64,000 bases of DNA from an uncultured Bdellovibrionales bacterium (GTDB lineage Bacteria > Bdellovibrionota > Bdellovibrionia > Bdellovibrionales > UBA1609), in the NCBI GenBank assembly GCA_903833275.1, contig CAILEP010000003.1:16270-80269 (forward strand), written 5' to 3'. Shown in pieces: positions 1 through 7,647 of this stretch. The position numbers were made by a program, and so were the translations under genes. A model generated the notes under the pieces. It was not told the origin of the DNA. It did not search any database and saw only the letters and a program-made list of their open reading frames with translations. Numbering within the stretch: position 1 is the stretch's first letter; every line of letters starts with the position of its first letter.

Positions 1-272
1 TTGCCGGCAAGCTGAAATTGAATATTTTGAATACCCGAAAAAGTATCACCCGAGTCATTCACCGTGGTCTCAAGGTTGTACTTTACATCCGACACTTGGC
101 GAGCCCGCCACTCAGCTGAAGCCTGACTCAGAGCTTTGTCTTTCAAAATATTGAGAGACTCACTCGCCGCCAAATCATCTCGCGTCGAATTGTGGGTACA
201 ACCAGCAAGCGCGAGCCCAAGCACCAATGCAATTATTATGTTTCGCTTGGCCATGTGTTTGCATTCGCTCAT
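1..272 (-). CDS. Lipoprotein M1-family aminopeptidase, N-terminal fragment
   Basis: This reading frame has no stop and runs off the left edge of the window. The translation starts at ATG 272, or alternatively at an in-frame ATG at 254. It has a hydrophobic signal segment ending in a lipobox (LALAGC), which predicts a lipoprotein. The residues after it (AEWRARQVSDVKYNLETT, then TFSGIQNIQF) resemble the start of the N-terminal beta domain of aminopeptidase N-type M1 metallopeptidases, where a YDL-type strand is followed by F-x-G-x-x-x-I-x-F. The zinc motif HExxH would lie outside the window, so enzymatic activity cannot be judged. It lies one base beyond the stop of the acyltransferase-like gene, on the same strand, so it may be the last gene of that operon. 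Confidence 0.6.
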   Translation of the reverse strand, partial: MSECKHMAKRNIIIALVLGLALAGCTHNSTRDDLAASESLNILKDKALSQASAEWRARQVSDVKYNLETTVNDSGDTFSGIQNIQFQLAG

Positions 273-273
273 A

Positions 274-1326
274 TTAAACTCCACTCAAGGTGAGAAACTC
301 TTTTGATCGTTCTTTAAAATCGTTTTTCGACATAAATTTCTTCCAACGGTTCTTAACTAGTGTTTGGCCAATAGCACCGCCAAGACTTGCGCCAGGGCCC
401 AAAAGCCAAAGCTGATCTGGCATAAACTCTTTCAGCGCCACAGTGATCGATGTGGTAAAATCATAGGGCGCATAAACTTGATGCCCCAAGGTGTATTCAT
501 AAAGCTCTTGTTGCCCAGTCGAATAAGGTTGCCAAATATGCCCACGCCCATCGATTAGCGGGGTGTGCGGCTTGTGAAAAATATCAGGTGAAATCATTTC
601 AAGCGCACGCTTTGAAGTCTCAAACAACAGCGGCGTGTGAAAAGCGGCGTGATTAATTAACTGAAAGGGGTAGTCTCCAGTACGCGGCAGACCCTTTAAC
701 ATAAAATCAAGACCGGCTTTATCACCGCCAATCACGATAAAGCCGCCGAGCCAAATTGAAATATAGGCCTGACCCAAGCGCCCCTCATGAGAAGCCAACT
801 CTTCAAGCTTAGCATAGACGGCTCGCTGTCGAACGCCGTCGGGTTGCCAGTTGTCGTCAACCGCGGGGTAAATAATTTGGCCGCCGACGATCTCTTGCTT
901 CATCATTGAGCCCATGGTTTGAATGAGCTGAAATGACCCTGCCCAATCGAGAGCGCCGCCAAACGCAAGCGCTAAATACCACCCCATCGAATTGCCGCAA
1001 ATCGCGACAATTTCATATTTATCTCGGTCGATATTCATAAAGTCGCAATAGCTACAAGCATAGATTAAGGCCGACGCGTGCTCACCGCGAGTGTGAATGC
1101 CGGGTGAGAACTTTTCGCGATTGTCGAGTTCAGAAATTGTGGGCTCGCCAATTTGGCGCCGACGTTCGTCGATATCACTGATAAATTCAGCGTACTTCGA
1201 CTGATACTTCTTAAGGTAACCAAGAGTTTCGCTAGTGTAAGAACCACGACCCGGGCAGATGACAACGATGCGTTGTTTCTGCGATGGCCCGCCGACTTGG
1301 ATATCAGAACCGGCAGAGCTACTCAT
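274..1326 (-). CDS. FabD-fold acyltransferase with altered active site
   Basis: This 350-residue protein has the layout of malonyl-CoA:ACP transacylase (FabD). It shows a PGRGS stretch near residue 25, the nucleophile elbow GNSMGW with Ser113, the histidine context AAFH at His230, and a late GPGASLGG loop. Three usual features differ. The GHSLGE motif is GNSMGW, the oxyanion GQGSQ is GRGSY, and the arginine after the nucleophile helix that normally binds the malonyl carboxylate (RG in FabD) is Met138. That change suggests a non-carboxylated acyl substrate, or a regulatory or degraded enzyme; this is inference. Its start overlaps the stop of the E1 dehydrogenase gene by four bases (ATGA), so the two are probably co-translated. 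Fold assignment is fairly secure, substrate is not. Confidence 0.72.
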   Translation of the reverse strand: MSSSAGSDIQVGGPSQKQRIVVICPGRGSYTSETLGYLKKYQSKYAEFISDIDERRRQIGEPTISELDNREKFSPGIHTRGEHASALIYACSYCDFMNIDRDKYEIVAICGNSMGWYLALAFGGALDWAGSFQLIQTMGSMMKQEIVGGQIIYPAVDDNWQPDGVRQRAVYAKLEELASHEGRLGQAYISIWLGGFIVIGGDKAGLDFMLKGLPRTGDYPFQLINHAAFHTPLLFETSKRALEMISPDIFHKPHTPLIDGRGHIWQPYSTGQQELYEYTLGHQVYAPYDFTTSITVALKEFMPDQLWLLGPGASLGGAIGQTLVKNRWKKFMSKNDFKERSKEFLTLSGV

Positions 1327-3563
1327 ATTTCTTTGCCCATAATTTCTAAAACACCCGCGATAATTTCGTTTTTCTTAGGTAAACCGGCCGCCGCGGCAGG
1401 CCCGAGCGGTATGAAACAATCATCGGCCGCCACGACTTTCATTTTTGGCAGCGCCAATTTCATCTTCATCGAATTTTCAACAATGCCGGCAACCAAACCC
1501 TCACTGAGGCTCCCTGTCTTTCGACACTCTTCAACTATAACTACTCGCGAGAAGTTTTTTACTTCACTCATCAAACGCTCCCAATGAATCGGGGCGATCC
1601 AACGCAAATCAACGATCCGCAAGCCGACACCGAGCTTTTCACGCAATTCTTTTTCGGCCTGGCGGCTGAAAAAATAGCCATTGCCGTAGGTTATAATTAA
1701 AACGTCGTGCCCCTCGCCGTAAACTCCGAACTCGCCGACGGCGATCTCTTCTTTCGGCGCGGGGTAAGGCGTACTCCAGCCCTTGTCGCCTTCTTGATGC
1801 AGATCTTTCGTCATATAAAGAGCAATTGGCTCAATAAAAACCACTACACGACCATAGGTGTTGGCAATCTTCACACAAGATCGCATCATCTTGACGGCGT
1901 CGGCACCATTCGAAGGCACGGCGATAATAACACCCGGCAGATCGCGAAAAACAGCGAGCGAATTGTCATTATGAAAATGCCCACCAAAGCCTTTTTGATA
2001 CGCAAGACCAGCGATTCTGATCACCATCGGGTTGGTAAACTGACCCTGCGAGAAAAATGCTAAGGTTGAGGCCTCACCGCGCAGCTGATCTTCGGCGTTG
2101 TGAATATAGGCCAGAAACTGAATCTCAGGGATCGGCATAAAACCATTCTGCGCAAAACCCAAAGCCGTGCCCAAAATCGAAGTCTCATCGAGCGGCGAAT
2201 TGAATACGCGACGAGGCCCAAATTTGCCAAAAAGACCATCGGTGACATTGTAGACGCCGCCTTTTTTAGCCACGTCTTCGCCGAAAATAGTGCTGTTTTT
2301 GTAGCGCAACAAAATATCAGCCAACCCGTAATTGATTAATTTGGCCATATGCTGAGGAGTCGTTTCTAATTTCTCAAAATCGCGGCCAAACATTTTCTCG
2401 CGCTCGGCCTGGTCAGGTATTGGCGGAATGGCCCGAGGTTGCCGACACGCGGTGATCGAAGTTCGAACCTCTTCAGGCTTGGTTAATTTCGGCAAATGAA
2501 TCACATCATTCGAAATAGATTTAATTCGAGCCTTCAAAGACTGATACATCCCGATAATTTCATCGGCCGAAAGTAGGCCATTTTCTAATATCAGGCGCGC
2601 CGAATGCAAAAGCGGGTCGTTAAACTCAGCCGCCTCAATATTGGCCATCGAATTGTATGTCCATTCAGGGTCAGAGCCGGCGTGTGCCAAAAGTCGCACT
2701 GTGCTCATGTGCAGAAAGGCCGGTTTTCGTCGAACCCGCACAAACCGTTCAACCTCTTGCGCTGTTCTATGCGCATCAAAAAGATTCAATCCGTCAGCGT
2801 AGAAATATTGAATATACGGTCGAGCCGCAAATTGCGAACGCACCCACCCTTCTGGAGTCGGCACTGAAATCCCGATACCATTGTCTTCACAAACAAAAAC
2901 CAGAGGCAGCGGCACATTTTGGTAACTTACTAAACTGGCGGTGTTGAACGCCGCCTGCGCCGTCGCGTGATTTGATGAAGCATCACCAAAACTACAAAGA
3001 ACAACACTGTCACTCGGCATCGCCGCTTCAACCCCAAGATCTTTTGCTCGTTGAATTGAAAGCGCCGCACCAACTGCTTTTGGCAAATGTGAAGCAATCG
3101 TGCTTGTCTGTGGAGGCACCAAGAGCGGCAAGCTGCCCCACACCTTGTGGCGCCCACCTGAAATCGGGTCATGACTCGAAGCTACAAAACTTAAAAGTGT
3201 ATCGTATATTGGAGTCGACCCCGGCTTCTCTTTTGCTCTCTGCGCCATGAAGGCGCCACTGCGGTAATGCAAGAACGCCATGTCGGTGGTGCGAAAGGCT
3301 TTGCCCAATACGGCGTTGCCCTCGTGCCCTGAGCTGCCAATGGTGTAAAAACATTGATTATCGTTTTTCAGTTCGCGCGCCCGAAGATCAAGCAGTCGAC
3401 TTATGCACTGTGACTCGAAAATATCGACTGCTTCATGCGCGAGCAGACCGCTTTGCGCCAAGGTTGTTGCCGGGTGCGCAACCGACTCGCGGGCCGGCGG
3501 AAGACGCCCCTCTTTAACGAAGGTAATAAAATTCTGATCTATAACAGCCGCGCGATTATACAT
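1323..3563 (-). CDS. 2-oxoacid dehydrogenase E1, fused alpha and beta subunits
   Basis: This 746-residue protein joins an E1 alpha domain (about residues 40-370) to an E1 beta domain (about 400-746). The alpha half carries the thiamine diphosphate motif, starting as GDASSNH at residue 193 and ending in EDN near 226. The beta half has the FGEDVAKKGGVYNVTDGL segment typical of E1 beta, and later FIEP and a transketolase C-terminal domain. It should decarboxylate a 2-oxoacid and pass the acyl group to the lipoyl group of an E2. Branched-chain or pyruvate substrates are both possible; the alpha-beta sequence style favours branched-chain. No E2 or E3 gene is adjacent. It is the upstream gene of the operon with the FabD-like acyltransferase. 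Confidence 0.88.
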   Translation of the reverse strand: MYNRAAVIDQNFITFVKEGRLPPARESVAHPATTLAQSGLLAHEAVDIFESQCISRLLDLRARELKNDNQCFYTIGSSGHEGNAVLGKAFRTTDMAFLHYRSGAFMAQRAKEKPGSTPIYDTLLSFVASSHDPISGGRHKVWGSLPLLVPPQTSTIASHLPKAVGAALSIQRAKDLGVEAAMPSDSVVLCSFGDASSNHATAQAAFNTASLVSYQNVPLPLVFVCEDNGIGISVPTPEGWVRSQFAARPYIQYFYADGLNLFDAHRTAQEVERFVRVRRKPAFLHMSTVRLLAHAGSDPEWTYNSMANIEAAEFNDPLLHSARLILENGLLSADEIIGMYQSLKARIKSISNDVIHLPKLTKPEEVRTSITACRQPRAIPPIPDQAEREKMFGRDFEKLETTPQHMAKLINYGLADILLRYKNSTIFGEDVAKKGGVYNVTDGLFGKFGPRRVFNSPLDETSILGTALGFAQNGFMPIPEIQFLAYIHNAEDQLRGEASTLAFFSQGQFTNPMVIRIAGLAYQKGFGGHFHNDNSLAVFRDLPGVIIAVPSNGADAVKMMRSCVKIANTYGRVVVFIEPIALYMTKDLHQEGDKGWSTPYPAPKEEIAVGEFGVYGEGHDVLIITYGNGYFFSRQAEKELREKLGVGLRIVDLRWIAPIHWERLMSEVKNFSRVVIVEECRKTGSLSEGLVAGIVENSMKMKLALPKMKVVAADDCFIPLGPAAAAGLPKKNEIIAGVLEIMGKEI

Positions 3564-3597
3564 AGAGGGTAAAACGTTACTGCGATTACTTCGGTTC

Positions 3598-3626
3598 TTG
3601 CAATTAAAAACAAATCCACGTTAGAT
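3598..3626 (+). promoter_or_regulatory. Candidate sigma-70-type promoter for the glutaryl-CoA dehydrogenase gene
   Basis: TTGCAA at 3598-3603 and TTAGAT at 3621-3626 are separated by exactly 17 bases. They lie in an AT-rich gap between divergent genes. A purine-rich ribosome binding site (AAAGGGG) lies a few bases before ATG 3649. The match is by eye only. Confidence 0.4.
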
Positions 3627-3648
3627 TAAATTATTAAAGGGGCTTTAT

Positions 3649-4818
3649 ATGTCACAATACGAATCACTCAATTATATGAACTTCGACAGCCTTCTCAGTG
3701 AAGACGAAATAATGGTTCGCCAAACCGTTCGAGACTTCGTGAACAAAGAAGTGAACCCCGTGCTACAAGAATCAAATCGCACTGAGACCTTCCCAAAACA
3801 TTTAATCCCGCGATTTGCTGATATTGGCTTGCTTGGTTCAAACCTGCAAGGCTACGGCTGTCTTGGATTAGGCCAAGTTGCCTACGGTCTTATGACGCAG
3901 GAGCTTGAACGCGGCGACTCAGGCATACGCTCTTTTTGCTCAGTACAGGGCGCCTTGGTGATGTACCCAATTCACACCTACGGTAGCGAAGCCCAAAAAG
4001 AAAAATACTTACCAAAACTCGCCAAAGCCGAACTCGTTGGCTGCTTCGGGCTCACTGAGCCCGATGCTGGCTCAAACCCAGGCTCAATGCGCACTAAGGC
4101 TGAAAAAGTTAAGGGCGGTTACAAACTCAACGGTAACAAAATGTGGATCACGAACGGCTGTATCGCGGATATCGCCGTTGTCTGGGCAAAGCTTGACGGA
4201 GAAGTGCGTGGCTTTATCGTCGAAAAGGGCACGCCTGGGTTCACCACTTCAACAATGAAAGGCAAGTTCTCGCTGCGCGTAAGCGTCACCAGCGAATTGC
4301 ACATGAAAGATTGCGTTGTTCCTGAAGAAAACATGTTACCGAAGGCGTCAGGGCTCAAAGGCCCGCTGTCTTGCCTAACACAAGCACGTTACGGGATTGC
4401 ATGGGGCGTTTTGGGAGCCGCCAACGCTTGCTATCATCAAGCCTTAGACTACTCGAAAGAACGCATCCTTTTCGACGGCAAACCTTTGGCCGCTTATCAG
4501 CTCGCGCAAGCCAAGCTCGTGAAAATGGCCACCGAGATCACGAAGGGTCAACTGCTTGTTCTGCAACTCGGCCGCCTCAAAGAGCGCGGCGAAATGATGC
4601 CACACCATGTGTCGATGGCAAAAGGCAACAACTGCCGCGTCGCCCTCGAGGTGGCCCGCGAGGCCCGCGATATGCTCGGCGCCAACGGGATTATTGATGA
4701 ATATCCCATAATCCGCCACATGCTTAACCTCGAAACGGTTAACACTTACGAAGGCACCGAAGACGTGCACCGTCTTGTGGTCGGCCAAGAAATTACGGGT
4801 ATCGCCGCATTTCGGTAG
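3649..4818 (+). CDS. gcdH: Glutaryl-CoA dehydrogenase-like acyl-CoA dehydrogenase
   Basis: This 389-residue flavoprotein has a full acyl-CoA dehydrogenase layout. There is a helical N-terminal domain, then the FAD/substrate strand motif GCFGLTEPDAGSNP and KMWITNG, and a C-terminal helical domain with the catalytic glutamate in TYEGTEDVH (Glu368). The stretch YGCLGLGQVAYGLMTQELER followed by DSGIRS is characteristic of glutaryl-CoA dehydrogenases, which oxidise and decarboxylate glutaryl-CoA to crotonyl-CoA in lysine and tryptophan breakdown. The enzyme would pass electrons to ETF. The start is supported by AAAGGGG upstream. It is convergent with the phosphatase gene, and the two share a long inverted repeat at their 3' ends. 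Confidence 0.88.
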   Translation: MSQYESLNYMNFDSLLSEDEIMVRQTVRDFVNKEVNPVLQESNRTETFPKHLIPRFADIGLLGSNLQGYGCLGLGQVAYGLMTQELERGDSGIRSFCSVQGALVMYPIHTYGSEAQKEKYLPKLAKAELVGCFGLTEPDAGSNPGSMRTKAEKVKGGYKLNGNKMWITNGCIADIAVVWAKLDGEVRGFIVEKGTPGFTTSTMKGKFSLRVSVTSELHMKDCVVPEENMLPKASGLKGPLSCLTQARYGIAWGVLGAANACYHQALDYSKERILFDGKPLAAYQLAQAKLVKMATEITKGQLLVLQLGRLKERGEMMPHHVSMAKGNNCRVALEVAREARDMLGANGIIDEYPIIRHMLNLETVNTYEGTEDVHRLVVGQEITGIAAFR

Positions 4819-4820
4819 AA

Positions 4821-4878
4821 AAAAGGTACGCCGTAACTTTTTTCCTTCTCAGCGGAAAAAAGTTACGGCGTACCTTTT
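4821..4878. terminator. Perfect 25-bp inverted repeat between convergent genes
   Basis: The left arm, 4821-4845, and the right arm, 4854-4878, are exact reverse complements around an 8-base loop. Each arm contains the core GGTACGCCGTAAC next to a run of six T or A. It starts two bases after the gcdH stop. The right arm contains the stop codon and last codons of the phosphatase gene on the other strand. A bidirectional terminator is the simplest reading, although the stem is longer than usual and the U-tract lies within the stem. Confidence 0.7.
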
Positions 4879-5465
4879 CGGCAGCCGCTGTTATCGTAAT
4901 ATTGGTATTGCCCCGAGCAGGGGTTATATTCGTGCCGGAGCCAATCTTCGCTTTGGACAAGATCTAGAAAATATCTTTTGGCGGGCCGCGTGGCGTCTAG
5001 ATGGTGGTACCGAATGCTTAACATATCCATCGCCTGCTCTTTGGTTTTACCCATAACAAAACGTTCGTACAAAGCCGAAGCCTCGCTCGAGCGATCGGCT
5101 CCGCCTAGGCAGTGAACCAAAATCGGCTCTTCAGAACTCTTTAAAGCATCGAGCAATGCAATCACCGTCTCTCGATGAGGTATTTCTCTTGAGCTCATAT
5201 CAATAGTGATTAATTTAACACCGTTTTCGCTAGTGACCGCCACTTCGTCTTGATACCAGCGCGCGCTTGGGTTCTCGCCACGTAAATTAATAACGGTTTT
5301 TATTTTAAACATGGGCAGCAAGACGCCGAGCTCAGATCGATTCAATTGGGCCGAGCGATAGAAGCGCCCCGGTTCGATTTCATGAAAATTGAGACTCACC
5401 AAATAGCCTGCGCAGCAAAGCACGATAAAAATAGCGATCAAGCCATTGCGGCGACTCTTTTTCAT
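4863..5465 (-). CDS. Membrane-anchored tyrosine/dual-specificity phosphatase
   Basis: This 200-residue protein has a positively charged N-terminus and a single hydrophobic segment (about residues 9-25) that should anchor it in the inner membrane with the catalytic domain in the periplasm. The domain shows FYRSAQ, INLRGE and the signature HCLGGADRS, in which Cys119 and Arg125 give the C-x5-R loop of protein tyrosine phosphatases. Related bacterial proteins start with the same pattern of RSAQ followed by INLR. The likely general acid is an aspartate in the preceding loop (IDMSSREIP). The gene's last codons (KGTP and stop) lie within the right arm of the long inverted repeat. It is followed upstream, on the same strand, by the two paralogous membrane proteins. 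Confidence 0.8.
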   Translation of the reverse strand: MKKSRRNGLIAIFIVLCCAGYLVSLNFHEIEPGRFYRSAQLNRSELGVLLPMFKIKTVINLRGENPSARWYQDEVAVTSENGVKLITIDMSSREIPHRETVIALLDALKSSEEPILVHCLGGADRSSEASALYERFVMGKTKEQAMDMLSIRYHHLDATRPAKRYFLDLVQSEDWLRHEYNPCSGQYQYYDNSGCRKGTP

Positions 5466-5483
5466 AAATTCAGTTTTACTTAA

Positions 5484-6290
5484 TTATTTTTCTTGTTCAA
5501 GCTGCTTCAACTGGTCGGCCTGCGCTTTCTGGCTGGCCTCGGCTTTTTTAAGAATTTGCAGCATTTCGTCACCGCTGGTCGGCATTTTATCGGGCACGCC
5601 TGGGCTTGGCTGATCACCGTTTTGCGTACCTGACGCACTAACATCCGTCACGATATTCGCACCCACGTCGGCATTCTCTCGTCTTGCAAGGCGCCGATTA
5701 TCCTGAAAGAAAATTTTTTGCTTCTTCACGTAGTAAACATTATCAGGGCTCTTTTTATAATACTGCCCATCGATTTCAACGTATTGACCAGTTACGATAT
5801 CTTCACGAGATGCACTTCGACTCTCAACCACCGGAACCTTCTTGAGCTGACCCGCTAACCCCGATTTTGCGCCCAATGGATTAGTCGACTTGTCACGCGA
5901 TTGAGAGTTCAATTGAGCATTGGTTTGAGCGCTTGCGAGGTCGCGCCCTTGCTCGCCATTGGGGCTACCGCCTGGCCCTTCAATTCGGCCCGGCTGTTGA
6001 TTCGCATATTCTCTATAATCTTCTGGGTCGTAATGGCCGTTGCGGCCCATTCGGTCTATATTCTCCCAAATTTGGACCGGGATTTTTTTCTTCAGAACCT
6101 GAGGTAAATATTCATGAAAATACACTGGGATATTTTCGCGCACCGCAACCGGCAAGCCAGCAGCACCATGAGCCTTTACATCTTGAATCGTGTGCAAAAG
6201 CTTACCGACCCCACCCGTCATAGTTGAGTAGATCAACATGGCTGCGCTAAAGGCTGTGCTCCAAAAAAAATAGCTCGCTTTGCCGCGCAT
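5484..6290 (-). CDS. Membrane-anchored protein of unknown function, paralogue of the next gene
   Basis: I do not recognise a named family. The 268-residue protein has one N-terminal hydrophobic segment (SYFFWSTAFSAAMLIYS) and then a hydrophilic, Gln/Asn/Pro-rich region. A module at about residues 168-202 contains GQYVEIDGQYYKKSPDNVYY and then an FFQDN end. The same module occurs in the upstream gene at 6298-6879, so the two are tandem duplicates that diverged strongly outside the module. The C-terminus is Lys/Gln/Glu-rich and may form a coiled coil. The start lies seven bases after the stop of the paralogue, so the two are probably one transcript. Confidence 0.7.
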   Translation of the reverse strand: MRGKASYFFWSTAFSAAMLIYSTMTGGVGKLLHTIQDVKAHGAAGLPVAVRENIPVYFHEYLPQVLKKKIPVQIWENIDRMGRNGHYDPEDYREYANQQPGRIEGPGGSPNGEQGRDLASAQTNAQLNSQSRDKSTNPLGAKSGLAGQLKKVPVVESRSASREDIVTGQYVEIDGQYYKKSPDNVYYVKKQKIFFQDNRRLARRENADVGANIVTDVSASGTQNGDQPSPGVPDKMPTSGDEMLQILKKAEASQKAQADQLKQLEQEK

Positions 6291-6297
6291 TTCGCCC

Positions 6298-6879
6298 CTA
6301 TTGCCGCTCGGCTGCCGCAGCCGATCGATCGGTGATATTTTCGTTTGTAGGCGTTGCCGCCACCGGCTCGGCCTTTCGATTATTTTGATAGAAAACTCTC
6401 TGCCCGTTTATGTAGTAAACATTGTCGTCGCGATAGCGATAGTACTGACCCTGAATCTGCACAAACCGCCCCGACTTAAAATCCGATTCAGTTGCGACTT
6501 GCGCTGACCCCGAAGCCCCTTCGGCGGCGGCCAAATTGCCCGCAGGCGCAGGGCCGCCCGCACCAGGTTTTGCGCCCATTGACTGTGAAATTTTTTGATT
6601 CATCTTTTCTATATTCTTTTCGCCGATGAGCTTCTGTGCCATTTTATTGTGAGTGATTTTGCTACCGACCGAACCGATAAGCTTTTGGCCGCCTTCAAAA
6701 CTAAGGGCGACCCGGCTGTTATTGTCTTGCCAAAAGTAGCCGATGGCCACGACGGCTATCCCGAATAGAATTCGATTCACTGGAAAGTAGAAGCGTGACC
6801 CCTGATCTGCCATAGGTAATTGATCGGCAAAACAGCATGACTGATTTAGCCAAAGATCTAGGTTCTTTTGGCGACTCAA
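6298..6879 (-). CDS. Membrane-anchored protein of unknown function with the GQYY module
   Basis: This 193-residue protein has a hydrophobic segment near residues 30-48 (FPVNRILFGIAVVAIGYF) and then a central region rich in Lys, Ala and Gly. The C-terminal module GRFVQIQGQYYRYRDDNVYY followed by INGQRVFYQNN matches its downstream neighbour. The module looks like a short beta-rich unit with conserved Tyr, Asn and Gly; I know of no function. The predicted start gives about 30 residues before the membrane segment, so an internal start at Met24 (MADQGSRFYF) is an alternative. Confidence 0.65.
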   Translation of the reverse strand: MSRQKNLDLWLNQSCCFADQLPMADQGSRFYFPVNRILFGIAVVAIGYFWQDNNSRVALSFEGGQKLIGSVGSKITHNKMAQKLIGEKNIEKMNQKISQSMGAKPGAGGPAPAGNLAAAEGASGSAQVATESDFKSGRFVQIQGQYYRYRDDNVYYINGQRVFYQNNRKAEPVAATPTNENITDRSAAAAERQ

Positions 6880-6934
6880 TATGAGACGGCTCTAACGCTA
6901 AAATCGCCCCGAAATAGAGCGAAGCGCGCCCGTT

Positions 6935-6952
6935 GCCGTATCAATATACGGC
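6935..6952. terminator. Small hairpin downstream of the peroxiredoxin gene
   Basis: GCCGTAT at 6935-6941 and ATACGGC at 6946-6952 form a perfect 7-bp stem with a four-base loop. It lies 35 bases after the peroxiredoxin stop, in the gap before the next minus-strand gene. There is no clear U-tract, so termination is uncertain and it may be a processing or pausing hairpin. Confidence 0.3.
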
Positions 6953-6986
6953 GTCAAACTAGAGCTTCTGTTTTAGAAATTAGCTC

Positions 6987-7571
6987 TTAGGATTTAAGGT
7001 ACTCGAGCACTTGGGCAGCGTGACCCTCAGCTTTGACCCCACGCCAGGCCATTTTAACCTGGCCATTTTCATCAATCAAAAAGGTGCTGCGTTCGATACC
7101 CTTTACGATTCGGCCATACATGTTTTTATCTTTTATAACCCGAAACGCTTTGCAGAGCTTCTCATCGACATCAGAGATCAGATCAACACTATAGCACTCT
7201 TTAGCTTTAAACTTTTCATGTAACGCAACGGTGTCACGAGAAACGCCATAAACCACGGCGTTTCGCGCCGCAAATTCTTTGCCGAGATTTGAGAATTCAT
7301 GACCCTCTAATGTACAACCCGGAGTCATATCTTTCGGATAGAAGTACAATACGACTTTTTTACCTCTTAACCTCGCGAGATTCACCGTCTGCCCGCCTGT
7401 TACCTCAAGCGCCAGATCAGGCAATTTAACGGCCGCCTCGACCTTAGCTTCGCGCGCTGCCTTTTTTGCTGCCGTCGCCTTGGGCTTAACGTTAGATTTT
7501 GCTTTAGGTTTTGTTGTGGTTTTTGGTTTGTTTTTTTGCCCTGCTTTTTGTTTCATCGTCGCTTTAGCCAT
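6987..7571 (-). CDS. bcp: Peroxiredoxin of the Bcp/PrxQ type with Lys/Ala-rich N-terminal tail
   Basis: This 194-residue thiol peroxidase has the motif YFYPKDMTPGCTLEGHEF, with peroxidatic Cys86. The downstream VVYGVSRD, IKDKNMYGR and RSTFLID segments are typical of bacterioferritin comigratory protein. It should reduce hydrogen peroxide and organic hydroperoxides using thioredoxin. The position five residues after the peroxidatic cysteine, where many Bcp proteins have the resolving cysteine, is His91. Resolution would need another cysteine (KECYS or KLCKAF) or a partner thiol. The first 45 residues are a Lys/Ala/Pro-rich tail not found in ordinary Bcp. A GAAGGAG site precedes the ATG. The gene is divergent from the 7648 gene across a palindrome. 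Confidence 0.9.
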   Translation of the reverse strand: MAKATMKQKAGQKNKPKTTTKPKAKSNVKPKATAAKKAAREAKVEAAVKLPDLALEVTGGQTVNLARLRGKKVVLYFYPKDMTPGCTLEGHEFSNLGKEFAARNAVVYGVSRDTVALHEKFKAKECYSVDLISDVDEKLCKAFRVIKDKNMYGRIVKGIERSTFLIDENGQVKMAWRGVKAEGHAAQVLEYLKS

Positions 7572-7615
7572 AGAATGCTCCTTCGAGTCAAAATTTAATC
7601 CGAAAAGTTATGTTG

Positions 7616-7636
7616 AAAAGTAATGCCATTACTTTT
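7616..7636. promoter_or_regulatory. Perfect 21-bp palindrome, candidate operator
   Basis: AAAAGTAATG (7616-7625) and CATTACTTTT (7627-7636) are exact reverse complements around one C. Allowing one unpaired base, the dyad extends by five more pairs on each side (ATGTT at 7610-7614 with AACAT at 7637-7641). It lies between the divergent peroxiredoxin and monooxygenase genes, 45 bases from one ATG and 11 from the other. That placement fits an operator for a dimeric regulator. I cannot assign it to a known box. Confidence 0.55.
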
Positions 7637-7647
7637 AACATTTCTGA

